In this document: positions 5,204 to 5,793 of the stretch, one piece after another | How the letters are laid out: each line of letters opens with the position of its first letter | Numbering within the stretch: position 1 is the first letter of the stretch | NCBI GenBank assembly: GCA_005798965.1 | Contig: SYIB01000205.1 | Location: forward strand, 1-5,793 | Reading direction: 5' to 3' | Source: Planctomycetia bacterium | Lineage (GTDB): Bacteria > Planctomycetota > Phycisphaerae > Phycisphaerales > SM1A02 | DNA length: 5,793 nucleotides | Position numbers and translations under genes: made by a program | Notes under the pieces: generated by a model | What the model saw: the letters and a program-made list of their open reading frames with translations, nothing else | What the model was told of the DNA's origin: nothing | Databases searched by the model: none

Positions 5204-5793
5204 ATGACCACCGCGACACAGTTGCTGCGCACCCCGTTTCATTCCTTCCACCTGCAGCACAAGGCCAAGATGGTCGACTTCGCCGGGTGGGAGATGCCGC
5301 TCTCCTACGGCAGCATCATCGAGGAGCATCGCCACTGCCGCGCGAGCGCTGGCTTCTTCGACGTCAGCCACATGGGGCGTCTGCGATTCACGGGCCGACA
5401 TGCGCGCCGCTTCCTCGACATGATCTGCACGCGGCAGGTCCTGGGCATGGAGTCAGGCCAGTGCCGCTACGGCATCGTGTGCAACGAGCGGGGTGGCTGC
5501 CTCGATGACATCATCGTCTACTGCATGGACGACAGTGACTTCCTGGTCGTCTGCAATGCGAGCAACCGCGCCAAGCTGCTGGCCCACTTCGCGGCCGTCA
5601 AGGGGGACATGGTCTTCAAGCTCGAGGACCAAACCGAGTCGACGGCCATGTGCGCGCTGCAGGGGCCCAAGGCGATGGACCTCATCGCCGGCATGAGCCG
5701 AGAGATCCCCAACCTCAAGCGTTACCGCTTCACGCAGAAGAACCTCATCGTCGTCAAGCTCATCGTGAGCCGCACCGGCTACACCGGCGAGGA
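5204..5793 (+). CDS. gcvT: Glycine cleavage system T protein (aminomethyltransferase), N-terminal part (runs off the right edge)
   Basis: GcvT is the tetrahydrofolate-dependent aminomethyltransferase of the cytoplasmic glycine cleavage system. It takes the aminomethyl group from lipoyl-GcvH, releasing ammonia and forming 5,10-methylene-THF. The 196 visible codons cover most of the folate-binding N-terminal domain: LLRTPFHSFHLQHKAKMVDFAG (7-28), GWEMPLSYGSIIEEH (28-42), FFDVSHMG (51-58), GGCLDDIIVY (97-106), ALQGPKAMD (151-159) and RTGYTGE (190-196). The Asp pair 101-102 includes the conserved catalytic-type Asp of the GG-LDD motif. Visible length and spacing match ordinary GcvT (about 360 aa in full). 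The sequence has eight cysteines (45, 75, 87, 93, 99, 107, 117, 150), which seems high. It is transcribed divergently from bamA; gcvH and gcvP often follow gcvT but lie beyond this window if present. Confidence 0.97.
   Translation, partial: MTTATQLLRTPFHSFHLQHKAKMVDFAGWEMPLSYGSIIEEHRHCRASAGFFDVSHMGRLRFTGRHARRFLDMICTRQVLGMESGQCRYGIVCNERGGCLDDIIVYCMDDSDFLVVCNASNRAKLLAHFAAVKGDMVFKLEDQTESTAMCALQGPKAMDLIAGMSREIPNLKRYRFTQKNLIVVKLIVSRTGYTGE

Noticed and set aside
5126..5401. An upstream start for bamA giving an 898-aa product
   Set aside because: The extra 92 residues are antisense to the start of gcvT and would bury a clear signal peptide. The ATG at 5125 gives a normal BamA length.

Overview
The window is a compact, GC-rich block of outer-membrane biogenesis genes on the minus strand. 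It diverges from a glycine-cleavage gene, gcvT, on the plus strand. The protein-coding content is conventional. I found no mobile element, CRISPR array, RNA gene or defence-like cassette, and I do not see evidence of an undescribed system.

Layout, read in the minus-strand direction of transcription: bamA (5125 to 2705, complete, 806 aa), a first ompH/Skp-like gene (2658 to 2023, 211 aa), a second ompH/Skp-like gene (1997 to 1407, 196 aa), lpxD (1407 to 364, 347 aa) and the N-terminal 113 codons of lpxC (339 to 1, running off the left edge). The gaps between them are 46 nt, 25 nt, a 1-nt stop/start overlap and 24 nt, so this is almost certainly one operon. A 78-nt intergenic region (5126-5203) separates bamA from gcvT, which starts at 5204 and runs off the right edge after 196 codons. 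No stretch of more than 100 bases lacks a gene.

How the genes work together: BamA inserts beta-barrel proteins into the outer membrane, and Skp/OmpH chaperones carry unfolded barrel proteins to it across the periplasm. LpxC and LpxD catalyse consecutive early steps of lipid A synthesis, deacetylation and then N-acylation of UDP-acyl-glucosamine. The operon therefore couples the protein and lipid sides of outer-membrane construction, as bamA-skp-lpxD does in proteobacteria. GcvT belongs to one-carbon/glycine metabolism and is a divergent neighbour, not a pathway partner.

Organism: a diderm (LPS-type) bacterium with high-GC codon use. The bamA-ompH-ompH-lpxD-lpxC order, the divergent LpxC N-terminus and the FRGFEFR barrel motif fit a planctomycete, perhaps of the Phycisphaerae type. 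This placement is an inference of moderate to low confidence; Gemmatimonadota or another high-GC diderm phylum is not excluded.

The points most worth a second look are the tandem diverged Skp paralogues, the 15-nt inverted repeat filling the short lpxD-lpxC gap (with the two genes in the same frame, separated by one TGA), a possible leaderless bamA start, loss of the usual His in the LpxC GLHxG motif, and a sharp split in cysteine content between cytoplasmic and exported proteins.
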